A stretch of 64,000 nt of DNA from Bacteroidetes bacterium HGW-Bacteroidetes-16 (GTDB lineage Bacteria; Bacteroidota; Bacteroidia; Bacteroidales; F082), in NCBI GenBank assembly GCA_002840975.1, contig PHDN01000012.1, forward strand, positions 1 to 64,000, written 5' to 3'. Position numbers and translations under genes: made by a program. A model generated the notes under the pieces. The model was not told where the DNA came from. It ran no database searches and was given only the letters and a program-made list of their open reading frames with translations. Below, one piece after another: positions 17,394-26,227 of the stretch; the first letter of the stretch is position 1; every line of letters starts with the position of its first letter.

Positions 17394-18089
17394 TTATCCA
17401 TTTCGCCCGATTCTTAACAGCGAATCTTTATTTAGAATTTTAAAATAATCGGAATTGGAATCCACAATGCCTTCTTCTTTCCATTCTTTTAATACCCGAA
17501 TCACACTTTCTTTGGTCAGCCCGGTAAGTTCTGCCAGATCCTGGCGCGAAAGATTCGACTTAAACTCTTGTGACTGAAATACATCTTCTGAAAGGTATAT
17601 CAACGTTTCAGCCAGTTTTCCCTGCATGTGTTTGTGAGCCAGATTGCCAATGTTTTGATAATGCCTGATGATTTTTTTATTTAGAAAAGCGATCATATCC
17701 AGAGCAAACTGACTGTTTTCTTCCAATACTTTTTTAAAGGATTCAACCTGGATAAAGCAGGCAGACGACTCCGTTAAAGCAGTCACTGTGTAATGGTGCC
17801 GGTTATCCCTTAAAAAACCGGGACCTATAATCAAGGTCATCGGTTTTACAACACTCATGATAAAACAGTCTCCCCCATGGTTTTCAATATGGATTTTAAC
17901 CAGGCCCTTTGTCAAACACATAACATGGGTAAGAGGTCCTCCTTGTTTAAGCAGTGTTTCCCCTGCACCAAACCTGATCTCAAACCTCGATTCATTTATT
18001 TTATCTAACTGCCCATCAGTTAACGACTGAAATAAGCTCAACTTTCGATTGCAATCAGCACAATTATTCGACTGGCATGTTTCTGTCAT
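17394..18089 (-). CDS. Crp/Fnr-family transcriptional regulator (copy 1)
   Basis: 231 residues: a cyclic-nucleotide-binding-like sensory domain (about 20-145), a dimerisation helix and a Crp-type helix-turn-helix (about 170-200, SRQDLAELTGLTKESVIRVL). The N terminus has three cysteines in CQSNNCADC, a spacing that could bind an Fe-S cluster as in FNR, although the motif differs from E. coli FNR. It is divergent from the six-heme cytochrome gene; a perfect FNR-type box lies between them. A paralogue sits at the other end of the cytochrome locus and shares the phrase NNRHHYT/DNRHHYT. It likely controls the locus in response to oxygen, NO or redox state; this is inferred. Confidence 0.88.
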   Translation of the reverse strand: MTETCQSNNCADCNRKLSLFQSLTDGQLDKINESRFEIRFGAGETLLKQGGPLTHVMCLTKGLVKIHIENHGGDCFIMSVVKPMTLIIGPGFLRDNRHHYTVTALTESSACFIQVESFKKVLEENSQFALDMIAFLNKKIIRHYQNIGNLAHKHMQGKLAETLIYLSEDVFQSQEFKSNLSRQDLAELTGLTKESVIRVLKEWKEEGIVDSNSDYFKILNKDSLLRIGRNG

Positions 18090-18165
18090 ATATTAATTTT
18101 ATTTCGTACATTTGTTCACTTTAGTTCACATCCATGTTGTACCACTGCAAATATCAACAAATTTA

Positions 18166-18179
18166 TTGATAAATATCAA
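18166..18179. promoter_or_regulatory. Perfect FNR-type operator in a divergent promoter region
   Basis: TTGATAAATATCAA is an exact match to the FNR/Crp-family consensus TTGAT-N4-ATCAA; the palindrome extends one more base each side (ATTGATA-AA-TATCAAT). On the minus strand TAAATTTG (18165-18158) directly abuts it, so binding would cover the likely promoter of the regulator gene. On the plus strand a near-consensus TATACTTG (18202-18209) would place the box centre about 41 bases upstream of the start point, typical of activator sites. Confidence 0.65.
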
Positions 18180-18298
18180 TCAGAAATGGATTTATTACAA
18201 TTATACTTGAATACATGTCAATCGCTCCATTTGATTAGAGAAGAACAGAATCCTTAATCTTGTGGTGCGAAATCATTCTAACTAAAATTATCATAATC

Positions 18299-19360
18299 AT
18301 GAAAAAAATCAACAACTTTTTCTTTATCGGTTCAGTAGCCTTGATGCTCATCGTCAGCGCTTCTTGTACAAAAGAGGGCCCTCAGGGGATTGCCGGTAAA
18401 GATGGCACAAACGGTACCAATGGTACCGATGGAACCGACGGAACAGCAACCTGCGTCGAATGCCACAGCAGCAATCAGGTTATTTACGCAAAGGAAAACC
18501 AATGGGCAGCATCCATGCACGCTACAGGATCAGCGTTTGAAAGAAACGAAGGTGAATGTGCTACATGTCACACAAGCCAGGGATTCCGTGGCAATCTGGA
18601 TGGCAGTTATGTTTGGACCGAAACTGGTGCAAAGATTGACAATCCAAACCCACAAAACTGTTACACATGCCACGAAATTCACCAAACCTACACCGCGGCA
18701 GACTTAGCGTTAACCGTACCATCTGATGCAGCTATTGCGCTCAGAAACACCACCGCTACCCACAATTTTGGTAAAGGCAATGTTTGCGCCAGTTGTCACC
18801 AGGGTCGTACAGTTGATCCTTTCCCTGTAGCCGGCGGAGCTGACATCACAGTTACCTCCTCACGTTATGGTGTTCACCATGGTCCTCAATCCAACACCCT
18901 TGCTGGTGTAGGTATGGGATTATTTGAAGTTGGTGATGGTCTTGTTAACTCAGCTCATGCAACGCTAATTGCTGATGCTTGTGTAAACTGTCACATGGCC
19001 GAAGCTTACGGAACACAATCAGGTGGTCACTCCATGTGGATGGGCTACGAATATCACGGAGCCACAATTCTGAATACTGCTGGTTGCGAAGTAAGTGGTT
19101 GCCATGAAGGTGAAGATGTACAGGCAATGACAGAAGAATTTCAGGCTGAAATTGCTATCTTATTGGCTGAGTTAAAAGTTAAACTGGACGCAGCCGGTAT
19201 TACTGCCGAAGGAAGCGACAATTCAGTAAACGGAACATATTCAGGACTTGTTGCCGGAGCTTGCCTAGATTACAAAGCCCTCACCGAAGACAAGAGCCTG
19301 GGTGTTCACAATCCCAAGTATGTTAAAAAATTGCTTACAAACCTGAAAGAAGCTTTATAG
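18299..19360 (+). CDS. Hexaheme c-type cytochrome lipoprotein with collagen-like stalk
   Basis: 353 residues from ATG 18299. A signal peptide with lipobox VSASC (Cys at about 22) is followed by eight Gly-X-Y triplets (residues 27-50), then heme motifs CVECH, CATCH, CYTCH, CASCH, CVNCH and one CX4CH (CEVSGCH). The C terminus (GVHNPKYVKKLL) is typical of multiheme cytochromes with a helical tail. The product would be an envelope-anchored electron carrier, possibly surface exposed, held away from the lipid anchor by the Gly-X-Y segment. It is the first gene rightward from the FNR-type box and is followed by a terminator, so later genes may need separate promoters or read-through. Confidence 0.9.
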   Translation: MKKINNFFFIGSVALMLIVSASCTKEGPQGIAGKDGTNGTNGTDGTDGTATCVECHSSNQVIYAKENQWAASMHATGSAFERNEGECATCHTSQGFRGNLDGSYVWTETGAKIDNPNPQNCYTCHEIHQTYTAADLALTVPSDAAIALRNTTATHNFGKGNVCASCHQGRTVDPFPVAGGADITVTSSRYGVHHGPQSNTLAGVGMGLFEVGDGLVNSAHATLIADACVNCHMAEAYGTQSGGHSMWMGYEYHGATILNTAGCEVSGCHEGEDVQAMTEEFQAEIAILLAELKVKLDAAGITAEGSDNSVNGTYSGLVAGACLDYKALTEDKSLGVHNPKYVKKLLTNLKEAL

Positions 19361-19385
19361 TGTAATAAAGAAATATGAATGATCT

Positions 19386-19414
19386 AAAAAAGGCTTCAGT
19401 TTTGAGGCCTTTTT
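19386..19414 (+). terminator. Terminator after the hexaheme cytochrome gene
   Basis: AAAAAGGCTTCA-GTTT-TGAGGCCTTTTT forms a stem with a T-run, 26 bases after the stop codon. It may allow graded expression of the downstream cytochromes. Confidence 0.8.
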
Positions 19415-19445
19415 AGTAATTAAAAAACCATAGAAATTAAAAGAT

Positions 19446-19835
19446 ATGAAACGTTACTACAATTCCTCGTTATTCGTTCTGTTGGTGGCTACTCTTTTCT
19501 TTGCTTCCTGCCAGTATGATTTTGAAGTGAAACCAGCTCCGGAGCCACCACCAGAGCCAGGTGACACCCTTAGTTTTTCAGCTGAAATAATACCCATTTT
19601 CACTGCAAAATGTGTCGCATGCCATGGGGGTAGCCAAGTTCCGGATTTAAGGGCTGACAACGCATACAACAGTATCCAAGCCATGAGCTTAGTAAACCTG
19701 GCAGTTCCCGCCGACAGTGAGATTTACACCTGGCCAAATCCAACCAATACGGCTAAACATGCCTGGAAGAAATATTCAGCTGCTGAAGCCGCAAAAGTGC
19801 TATTTTGGATTGAACAAGGAGCGTTAAACAATTAA
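19446..19835 (+). CDS. Monoheme c-type cytochrome lipoprotein
   Basis: 129 residues. Lipobox FFASC at residues 18-22, a proline-rich linker (PAPEPPPEPG), then a cytochrome-c-like domain with one heme motif CVACH near residue 60 and the preceding IIPIFTAK segment that is typical of small Bacteroidota cytochromes of the planctomycete C type. It may shuttle electrons between larger cytochromes in the periplasm. It is followed after 11 bases by the barrel gene, so the two are probably co-transcribed. Confidence 0.85.
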   Translation: MKRYYNSSLFVLLVATLFFASCQYDFEVKPAPEPPPEPGDTLSFSAEIIPIFTAKCVACHGGSQVPDLRADNAYNSIQAMSLVNLAVPADSEIYTWPNPTNTAKHAWKKYSAAEAAKVLFWIEQGALNN

Positions 19836-19846
19836 AAAACTGAACG

Positions 19847-20731
19847 ATGAATACACTCATTAAAAACACCACGATAGGCCTGCTGATGTTCCTGCTTATG
19901 GGAGGATCACTGGTGGCACAAGAAGAAACCGTTGTTGAAGACAAACCCGTTCGCTCACCTTTTGAAAGCGGAATACTAATCGACAACCAAACATCAGTAA
20001 TACCTGCGGCCAAAACACTTGAAATGCTTATTCAACATCGGTTTGGGAACTTTAATGCCAATGGCATTAAGGATTTGTATGGAATTTATGCCCCTGGGGC
20101 CAATATCCGCATTGGATTTAACTATACCCTGATCAACAACCTGATGATTGGATACGGTATTACCAAGAATAGAATGTACAGCGACTTCCAGGTAAAATAT
20201 ACTGTGCTCAAACAAACACGCTCTAACAGCATGCCGGTCTCCATTACCTTGTACGGCAATATGGCCATCGATGGCAGGAACAAAGAGGTATTTGGCCTGG
20301 ACTATAAATCCACCCACAGGTTATCCTATTTTGGGCAATTGATCGTTGGAAAAAAATTCAACGATTGGTTATCCCTTCAGGTAAACACCAGTTTTTCGCA
20401 TTACAACCTGGTTGACACCTCTTACGATCATGATGCGGTAGGCGTAGGTATTTCAGGCAGAATTAAATTCTCCCCGCAATCCTCCATTATCTTCCAGTAT
20501 GACGTTCCATTGAGAATAAAAAGTATTTCGGAGAACAGAGGATTCAAACATCCTTCCTTGCCGAACTTTGCCATTGGATATCAAGCTTCTACCGGAACCC
20601 ATGATTTTCAGGTCTACATTTCCACCGCCAGTGGAATCGTACCTCAGGACATGTACATGCGCAACTCGAACGATTTCCTGAATGGTGATTTCATGATTGG
20701 ATTTACCATCACACGACTCTGGGGTTTTTAG
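19847..20731 (+). CDS. DUF5777-type outer-membrane beta-barrel protein
   Basis: 294 residues with a signal peptide (to about LVAQE) and a beta-rich mature part of alternating hydrophobic strands. The opening PAAKTLEMLIQHRFG and the terminal FMIGFTITRLWGF fit the DUF5777 barrel family of Bacteroidota. It has no heme motif. Its position between lipoprotein cytochromes and membrane cytochromes suggests it could form a porin or sleeve through which electrons or substrates cross the outer membrane, by analogy with porin-cytochrome complexes of other phyla; that role is inferred only from context. Confidence 0.8.
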   Translation: MNTLIKNTTIGLLMFLLMGGSLVAQEETVVEDKPVRSPFESGILIDNQTSVIPAAKTLEMLIQHRFGNFNANGIKDLYGIYAPGANIRIGFNYTLINNLMIGYGITKNRMYSDFQVKYTVLKQTRSNSMPVSITLYGNMAIDGRNKEVFGLDYKSTHRLSYFGQLIVGKKFNDWLSLQVNTSFSHYNLVDTSYDHDAVGVGISGRIKFSPQSSIIFQYDVPLRIKSISENRGFKHPSLPNFAIGYQASTGTHDFQVYISTASGIVPQDMYMRNSNDFLNGDFMIGFTITRLWGF

Positions 20732-20782
20732 CAATTCTGGTTTTGGGAATGCAAGGCTAACCTTTTATTTCTTGAAAACACC

Positions 20783-20820
20783 ATTCCCTGGCAGATACCC
20801 GCAAGCATCTGTCAGGGAAT
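20783..20820 (+). repeat. Stem-loop in the leader of the heptaheme gene
   Basis: Arms ATTCCCTGGCAGAT and ATCTGTCAGGGAAT (14 bp, one G-U pair in RNA) around a 10-base loop, ending 18 bases before the ATG at 20839. There is no T-run after it. It could be an mRNA processing or stabilising hairpin between the barrel and cytochrome cistrons. Confidence 0.6.
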
Positions 20821-20838
20821 ATTAATCAACCATCAGCT

Positions 20839-21801
20839 ATGAACAGATTTGTAGCAAAATCAATTGTAATCGGTGTCATTTCATTTTGGATGATTGTATC
20901 CGCATCTGCATCCTATGCTGAAGATACCGTTGTTTTTGAAAATGCTGAATTTAACCATCAGTGTTTTAAGTGTCATGGTCAGAAAACCTACCACTATTTC
21001 AACGAAGCATCAGGTAAGGTAGTTAAAGATCGGATGAACCCCTATTTTGTGATGGATTCAATCGCTTTTTATCAAAGCAATCACAAAAGTTTTATGTGTA
21101 CTGATTGCCATTCATCTGATTACGAAAATTTTCCGCACAATGGAGAGCTTCGGATGGAACAAAAGTTCAACTGCATGGATTGCCATGGCGGTGACGACAC
21201 CTACGCACAATATCAATTTGAGAGAATAGAGGAAGAATTCCAGGCAAGTGTACATTCAACCAAACACAGCGATGAATTTACCTGTTGGATGTGTCATAAC
21301 CCACACTCTTATAAGATTAACGCGAGGAATAACGACAACATCAACAATGTAATTGTTTACGACAACAATATCTGCCTGAGTTGCCATGCCAACTTAGACA
21401 AGTACCAGTTGATTTCGGATCTGACCAACCCCAATGTTCTGATAACCCATGAATGGCTGCCCAATCAGGCCCTGCACTTTAGTAAGGTTCGCTGTATTGA
21501 GTGCCATACCGAAATCGACAAGGAGATGCTGATTGCACATAAGGTACAGGTAAAAGAAAAAGCCGTAAGACGGTGCGTTGAATGCCATTCACAGAATTCG
21601 CTGCTGATGGCTACATTGTATAAATTTGAAACAGCAGAAAAACGTAACAAACTTGGTTTTTTCAACGCGACCATTTTATCAGATCACTATATTATAGGTG
21701 CCAATCGAAATTACTATCTAAACATTGCCAGTCTCATCATCTTTGGTTTTGTCCTTTTGGGGATTACAATTCATGCCATCATCAGAATAATGACTAAATA
21801 A
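20839..21801 (+). CDS. Membrane-anchored heptaheme c-type cytochrome
   Basis: 320 residues with a signal peptide, seven CXXCH motifs (CFKCH, CTDCH, CMDCH, CWMCH, CLSCH, CIECH, CVECH) and a C-terminal membrane helix (about 295-317) that holds the heme domain on the periplasmic face of the inner membrane. One base separates its stop from the ATG of a cytochrome b gene; together they look like the two halves of a quinol-oxidising complex passing electrons from menaquinol to c hemes. The general cytochrome c3/multiheme family is clear; a specific enzyme activity is not. Confidence 0.9.
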   Translation: MNRFVAKSIVIGVISFWMIVSASASYAEDTVVFENAEFNHQCFKCHGQKTYHYFNEASGKVVKDRMNPYFVMDSIAFYQSNHKSFMCTDCHSSDYENFPHNGELRMEQKFNCMDCHGGDDTYAQYQFERIEEEFQASVHSTKHSDEFTCWMCHNPHSYKINARNNDNINNVIVYDNNICLSCHANLDKYQLISDLTNPNVLITHEWLPNQALHFSKVRCIECHTEIDKEMLIAHKVQVKEKAVRRCVECHSQNSLLMATLYKFETAEKRNKLGFFNATILSDHYIIGANRNYYLNIASLIIFGFVLLGITIHAIIRIMTK

Positions 21802-21802
21802 A

Positions 21803-22411
21803 ATGGAACAGAAACTATACCTATATCCGGTCTGGCTTAGAATTTGGCATTGGGCAAATGCAGTGCTATTTCTACTTTTGCTCTTCACAGGCTTAAGTCT
21901 CCAGTATTCATCTGTTGAATTTTCATTCATAGATTTTGATTTGGCGGTTACGATGCACAATGTATCCGGAATCGTTATTACAATTGCCTATTTTATGTTT
22001 TTGTTCGGAAATAGGTTTTCTTCCAATGGTCGGTTCTACAAAGCCAAACGAAAAGGATATATTTTGGATTTGATGGTGCAAATAAAGTATTACATATATG
22101 GAATCTTCGTACATCAGAAAACCCCTTTCCCTGTCACCGAGAATAGAAAATTCAATCCGCTTCAAAAGCTGAGTTATGTGGCCTCTATGTATTTTCTCTT
22201 ACCCATTCTTATCCTGAGTGGATTCGCCCTGATATTTCCCGAGATGATCATAAAAAATGTTTTTGGCGTTAGCGGAATTCATATTACAGGACTTGTCCAT
22301 ATTACTACAGGATTTGCACTGTCCGTTTTTCTATTTATTCATGTTTATTTCTGTACCATAGGGAAAACCCCTCTGAGTAATTTTAAAAGCATGATAAACG
22401 GATGGCATTGA
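21803..22411 (+). CDS. Cytochrome b561-type membrane subunit
   Basis: 202 residues with four hydrophobic helices. The histidines in RIWHWANA (about 17), TMHNVSG (about 51), GLVHITTGFAL (about 168) and FLFIHVYF (about 182) fit the paired heme b ligands of the formate dehydrogenase gamma/thiosulfate reductase cytochrome b family. It would oxidise menaquinol and feed the heptaheme protein encoded 1 base upstream. There is no signal for a catalytic molybdenum subunit nearby. Confidence 0.87.
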   Translation: MEQKLYLYPVWLRIWHWANAVLFLLLLFTGLSLQYSSVEFSFIDFDLAVTMHNVSGIVITIAYFMFLFGNRFSSNGRFYKAKRKGYILDLMVQIKYYIYGIFVHQKTPFPVTENRKFNPLQKLSYVASMYFLLPILILSGFALIFPEMIIKNVFGVSGIHITGLVHITTGFALSVFLFIHVYFCTIGKTPLSNFKSMINGWH

Positions 22412-22517
22412 TTTTTAAACATATAAATCTACACGAGAACTACCGTTGTCAACAAAATTTATTCACCATAGATTATTTGACATTGTAAATTAACTATTTA
22501 CCCTACATGTTTGGAAG

Positions 22518-25313
22518 ATGCAGATAACAAAATACACCCTTAATTTTATCAGGACAATAATCATTGTAGCCATCTTCTTAGCCACAAACGGCTTATTTGC
22601 CCAGTCGACCGACGATTGTCTGATGTGTCATGAAGACCACGATTTAAGCACAGAAATCAACGGCAAAAAAGTCTCCCTTTACGTGAACGCAACGACGTTA
22701 CAGAATTCGGTGCATAATCAGGTTGAATGCGCCTCTTGCCATAAAGAATCAAGTCCTGGCGAATTTCCACATGCCGATGGTGTTCAGAAAATGCCAGCGG
22801 TAAACTGCGGAAGTTGCCATAAAGGTGCGGAAATGGAGTTTACCAGAGGGATTCATGGCGTAGCCTTTAAAGCCAATGCTCCCTACGCACCTGATTGCAA
22901 GGAATGTCACGGGACTCACACCATACTGTCATCCCAGAATCCTAAATCGCGCACCTATAAAATGAATATCCCTTTTTTATGTGGAAACTGTCATAAAGAA
23001 GGTGCACCCATCGGGAGACTATACAATATTACGGTTCATAATATCGTCGAGAACTACAGTCAGGGCATACATGGCAAGGGGTTGTTCGAAAAAGGACTAC
23101 TCGTTACAGCTACTTGTAACGACTGCCATGGCAACCACCTGATATTGGCAGCCAGCGATAAGGGATCGTCGGTTGCGCCTAAACACGTTGCACAAACCTG
23201 CATGAAGTGCCACGCGAGCATCGAAAAAACTCATAAAAAGGTAATTAAAAATGAACTCTGGGAAGATCGCCCCGGTGCAGTTCCTGCCTGTACTGATTGT
23301 CACCCGCCTCATATCGTAAAAACCGAAAGGATTGAAGAAGCCTTCTCCAATAATTCATGTTTGGCATGTCATGATCAGGGCGACAAGACAATAAAGAAAC
23401 TCTTTAAGGGAGATACCATTGTAGGTATTGATGCATCCCATATAGCCAATTCGGTGCATTACAACATAAATTGCATAAAATGCCACACCGATGTAAGTTC
23501 AAAATTCGAGAGACCTTGTCAGGAACTAAAACGGGTTGATTGTTCCAATTGCCACAACGCTGTTTCTAATGTATATTTTGACAGCGGCCATGGCAAAGCG
23601 TTTTTGAATCACCGGACCGATGCACCTTATTGTACTGACTGTCACGGGACACACCAAACCAAGTCGAAGTTCGACGACACTTCACCAACTTACAGGTCGG
23701 CAATTCCCAAGCTCTGCGGGGGATGCCACAAAAAAGGCGGGCAAGCTAACCTGATGACCGAATTAAAGGAAGTAAATGCTTACAGCGATTATACAACCAG
23801 TATCCATGGAAAAGGATTGAATGAAAAGGGATTGCTGGTAAGTGCCATTTGTATCGACTGTCATACAGCACATCATGAACTGAAAGAGGCGGACAGTGCC
23901 TCATCAGTCAACCCTAGTAATATTCCTGGTACCTGTGCCAAATGCCATAAGAGTATTTACGAAGATTATATCAACAGCGATCACAGCATCAGGGACAATA
24001 CCAGCATGCTGCACTATCCAACATGTACTACCTGTCATTCGGCACATGTCATCAGTGAAATTGATCAGGATAAGTTCATGAACGAGGTAACCATACAATG
24101 TGGTTCTTGTCATCAGAAACTATCGGAAACATACAAGGAGACTTACCATGGTAAAGCCTATCAGCTTGGCGACCTGAAGGCCGCGCGATGTTCAGATTGT
24201 CATGGAGCACATAAGATTCTAAAAGTCGAGAACCCAGATTCAAAAGTGGGTTTCAAAAACATTGTAAACACATGTAAGCAATGTCATAGCAATGCAACTT
24301 TAGAATTTACAGGCTATTTAACTCACGCCACCCATAACGACAATGATGTTCTGTATTATTCATTTTGGGGGATGACCATTTTGCTGGTATCTGTTTTTGC
24401 TTTCTTTGGGCTTCACACCCTGATATGGTTGCCACAATCATTAAACCAGAGAAAAAAGAACAAACACAAACTACCGGAAGGACCTGTGAAATACTATCGG
24501 CGTTTTAATAAAAGGCAACGCTTCACACATCTACTGGTCATACTCAGTTTTCTGTTATTGGCTCTTACGGGGATGACCCTGAAATTTGCCCACATGGAAT
24601 GGGCCACATTTGTAGCCAATTTGCTGGGGGGCGTTAAAGCAGCCGGGAACATTCACCGATTTGCGGCGGTAGTCACATTTGGATATTTTACCTTCCATTT
24701 ATTGACCTTGTTTCAGTTAAGGGCCAAGGCAGGTGTAGGTGTGAAAGAATTTCTCTTCGGTAAAAACTCATTGATGTTCAGCAAACAGGATATTAAAGAT
24801 TTAGGCGCTTCCATCAAGTGGTTTTTCGGATTGGGCCCACGTCCCGAATATGGCCGTTGGACCTACTGGGAGAAATTTGATTACATGGCCGTGTTCTGGG
24901 GGGTAGCTGTCATTGGATTCTCTGGTCTCATCTTGTGGTTTCCTGAATTCTTTACCCTATTCTTCCCCGGATGGGTCATCAACGTGGCACAAATAATTCA
25001 CAGTGATGAGGCTTTGCTGGCCACCGGGTTTATCTTTACCATTCACTTTTTCAATACCCACCTGCGCCCTGAATCGTTTCCCATGGATACGGTTATTTTC
25101 ACCGGCCACGTACCTTTGGAAGAGTATATAAAAGACAGACCCCGTGAATACCAGGAACTGGTTGAGTCTGGCAAACTGGATTCAGTAGTGGTAACAAAAG
25201 AATTCTCCAAACCCTGGTTGAGAACAATAAGGTTCTTTGGTTTTCTTTTCTTGTCACTTGGCGTGATCATGGTTGTGTTAATTGTGTATTCATTATTGAT
25301 GGGTGTTTATTAA
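22518..25313 (+). CDS. 19-heme c-type cytochrome fused to cytochrome b domain
   Basis: 931 residues. After a signal peptide (to about LFAQS), residues 30-605 hold 19 CXXCH motifs, from CLMCH to CKQCH. Residues about 111-240 and 356-485 are two copies of a module with the order HG..CxxCHG.H, CGxCHK, IHGKGL..KGLLV, CxDCH, CxKCH; a third partial copy lies near 545-600. Residues about 611-931 form a b-type cytochrome with helices containing RFTHLLV, GNIHRFAAVV and FIFTIHFFNTH as candidate heme b ligands. The layout (many c hemes plus a diheme b domain) resembles Geobacter CbcL, an inner-membrane quinol oxidase for extracellular electron transfer, but with about twice the c hemes. It is preceded by a 106-base gap with no clear terminator. 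Confidence 0.9.
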   Translation: MQITKYTLNFIRTIIIVAIFLATNGLFAQSTDDCLMCHEDHDLSTEINGKKVSLYVNATTLQNSVHNQVECASCHKESSPGEFPHADGVQKMPAVNCGSCHKGAEMEFTRGIHGVAFKANAPYAPDCKECHGTHTILSSQNPKSRTYKMNIPFLCGNCHKEGAPIGRLYNITVHNIVENYSQGIHGKGLFEKGLLVTATCNDCHGNHLILAASDKGSSVAPKHVAQTCMKCHASIEKTHKKVIKNELWEDRPGAVPACTDCHPPHIVKTERIEEAFSNNSCLACHDQGDKTIKKLFKGDTIVGIDASHIANSVHYNINCIKCHTDVSSKFERPCQELKRVDCSNCHNAVSNVYFDSGHGKAFLNHRTDAPYCTDCHGTHQTKSKFDDTSPTYRSAIPKLCGGCHKKGGQANLMTELKEVNAYSDYTTSIHGKGLNEKGLLVSAICIDCHTAHHELKEADSASSVNPSNIPGTCAKCHKSIYEDYINSDHSIRDNTSMLHYPTCTTCHSAHVISEIDQDKFMNEVTIQCGSCHQKLSETYKETYHGKAYQLGDLKAARCSDCHGAHKILKVENPDSKVGFKNIVNTCKQCHSNATLEFTGYLTHATHNDNDVLYYSFWGMTILLVSVFAFFGLHTLIWLPQSLNQRKKNKHKLPEGPVKYYRRFNKRQRFTHLLVILSFLLLALTGMTLKFAHMEWATFVANLLGGVKAAGNIHRFAAVVTFGYFTFHLLTLFQLRAKAGVGVKEFLFGKNSLMFSKQDIKDLGASIKWFFGLGPRPEYGRWTYWEKFDYMAVFWGVAVIGFSGLILWFPEFFTLFFPGWVINVAQIIHSDEALLATGFIFTIHFFNTHLRPESFPMDTVIFTGHVPLEEYIKDRPREYQELVESGKLDSVVVTKEFSKPWLRTIRFFGFLFLSLGVIMVVLIVYSLLMGVY

Positions 25314-25561
25314 TGCGAATCCGGAAGGTGGTAAACAGGATAACCATACATTATCGCTTTTGGAACGAAAGTTGCATCCTATAAAATATCATGGGTAAAA
25401 AAAAAGTTCAAACGGTATTATTACTAATTTTGGGAAAATATCACTTACATTAATTGTATCAATGATCAAACTTTATCAAAAAAACCAGATAAACGATAAT
25501 TTCAACTACCATAAAATAACAACTTTTGAATCTATTAATTATTAATCAAATTATTACAACT

Positions 25562-26050
25562 ATGTTAATTAAAAGTTTAATGATCGGATGTTTCCTGTTT
25601 TTCTTAGGAAGCTCAGCTTTGACGGCTCAGGATTTTGAATACGTCGGAGCAAAAAAATGCAAAATGTGCCACAATAAGCCTGCAACAGGTGACCAGTACA
25701 AAAAATGGGCTGACTCAAAACATGCCCATGCCATGGAGAGCTTAAAAGGTGATGAAGCAAAAGACCCTAAATGTTTAAAATGCCACTCAACTGCGGGGAG
25801 TGTTAAATCTGATTTAATCGTTACTCTTACTGTAGAAGAAGGCGTTTCTTGCGAATCATGCCATGGAGGAGGAAGCAAATATTTTCCAAATGCCATCATG
25901 AAAGACAAAGAAAAAGCAAAAGCTAACGGGTTGAAAATACCAGACGAAAAAACCTGTATTGCATGCCATAATGCTGAAAGCCCCCATTTTAAAGGATTTA
26001 ACTACAAAGAGGCCAAGGAAAAAATTGCTCATCCAACAATTAAAATTTAG
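25562..26050 (+). CDS. Tetraheme cytochrome c554-like protein
   Basis: 162 residues from ATG 25562; the frame also runs 12 codons upstream but the signal peptide starts here. After the signal peptide (SALTAQ), heme motifs CKMCH, CLKCH, CESCH and CIACH are arranged as in the cytochrome c554 family, with KKWADSKHAHAM as a characteristic stretch after the first heme. It is probably a soluble periplasmic shuttle between inner-membrane quinol oxidases and outer-membrane partners. The 248-base upstream gap contains a TAATTTTG (25425-25432) and no other gene. Confidence 0.9.
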   Translation: MLIKSLMIGCFLFFLGSSALTAQDFEYVGAKKCKMCHNKPATGDQYKKWADSKHAHAMESLKGDEAKDPKCLKCHSTAGSVKSDLIVTLTVEEGVSCESCHGGGSKYFPNAIMKDKEKAKANGLKIPDEKTCIACHNAESPHFKGFNYKEAKEKIAHPTIKI

Positions 26051-26227
26051 TTCATTTTAATAGGGATCATCCTACGAAGAATAACTTGCATTAGAAAATG
26101 TAGCATGTATGATCTGTAGGATATTCTTCAATGATTTAGTTTGGCATCGCTTGTTTGATTCAATAATAAAACTCGTTTTTCATAGGCCGGTTGCTAATTC
26201 ATGTTAAAAAATATGCACCAATTCCAA

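Noticed and set aside
20761-20838. Rho-independent terminator before the heptaheme gene
   Set aside because: The stem at 20783-20820 has no following T-run, so I list it as a leader stem-loop instead.
25453-25480. FNR-type site upstream of the tetraheme gene
   Set aside because: There are ATCAA half-sites (TATCAAT, TTTATCAAA), but no correctly spaced inverted pair could be found.
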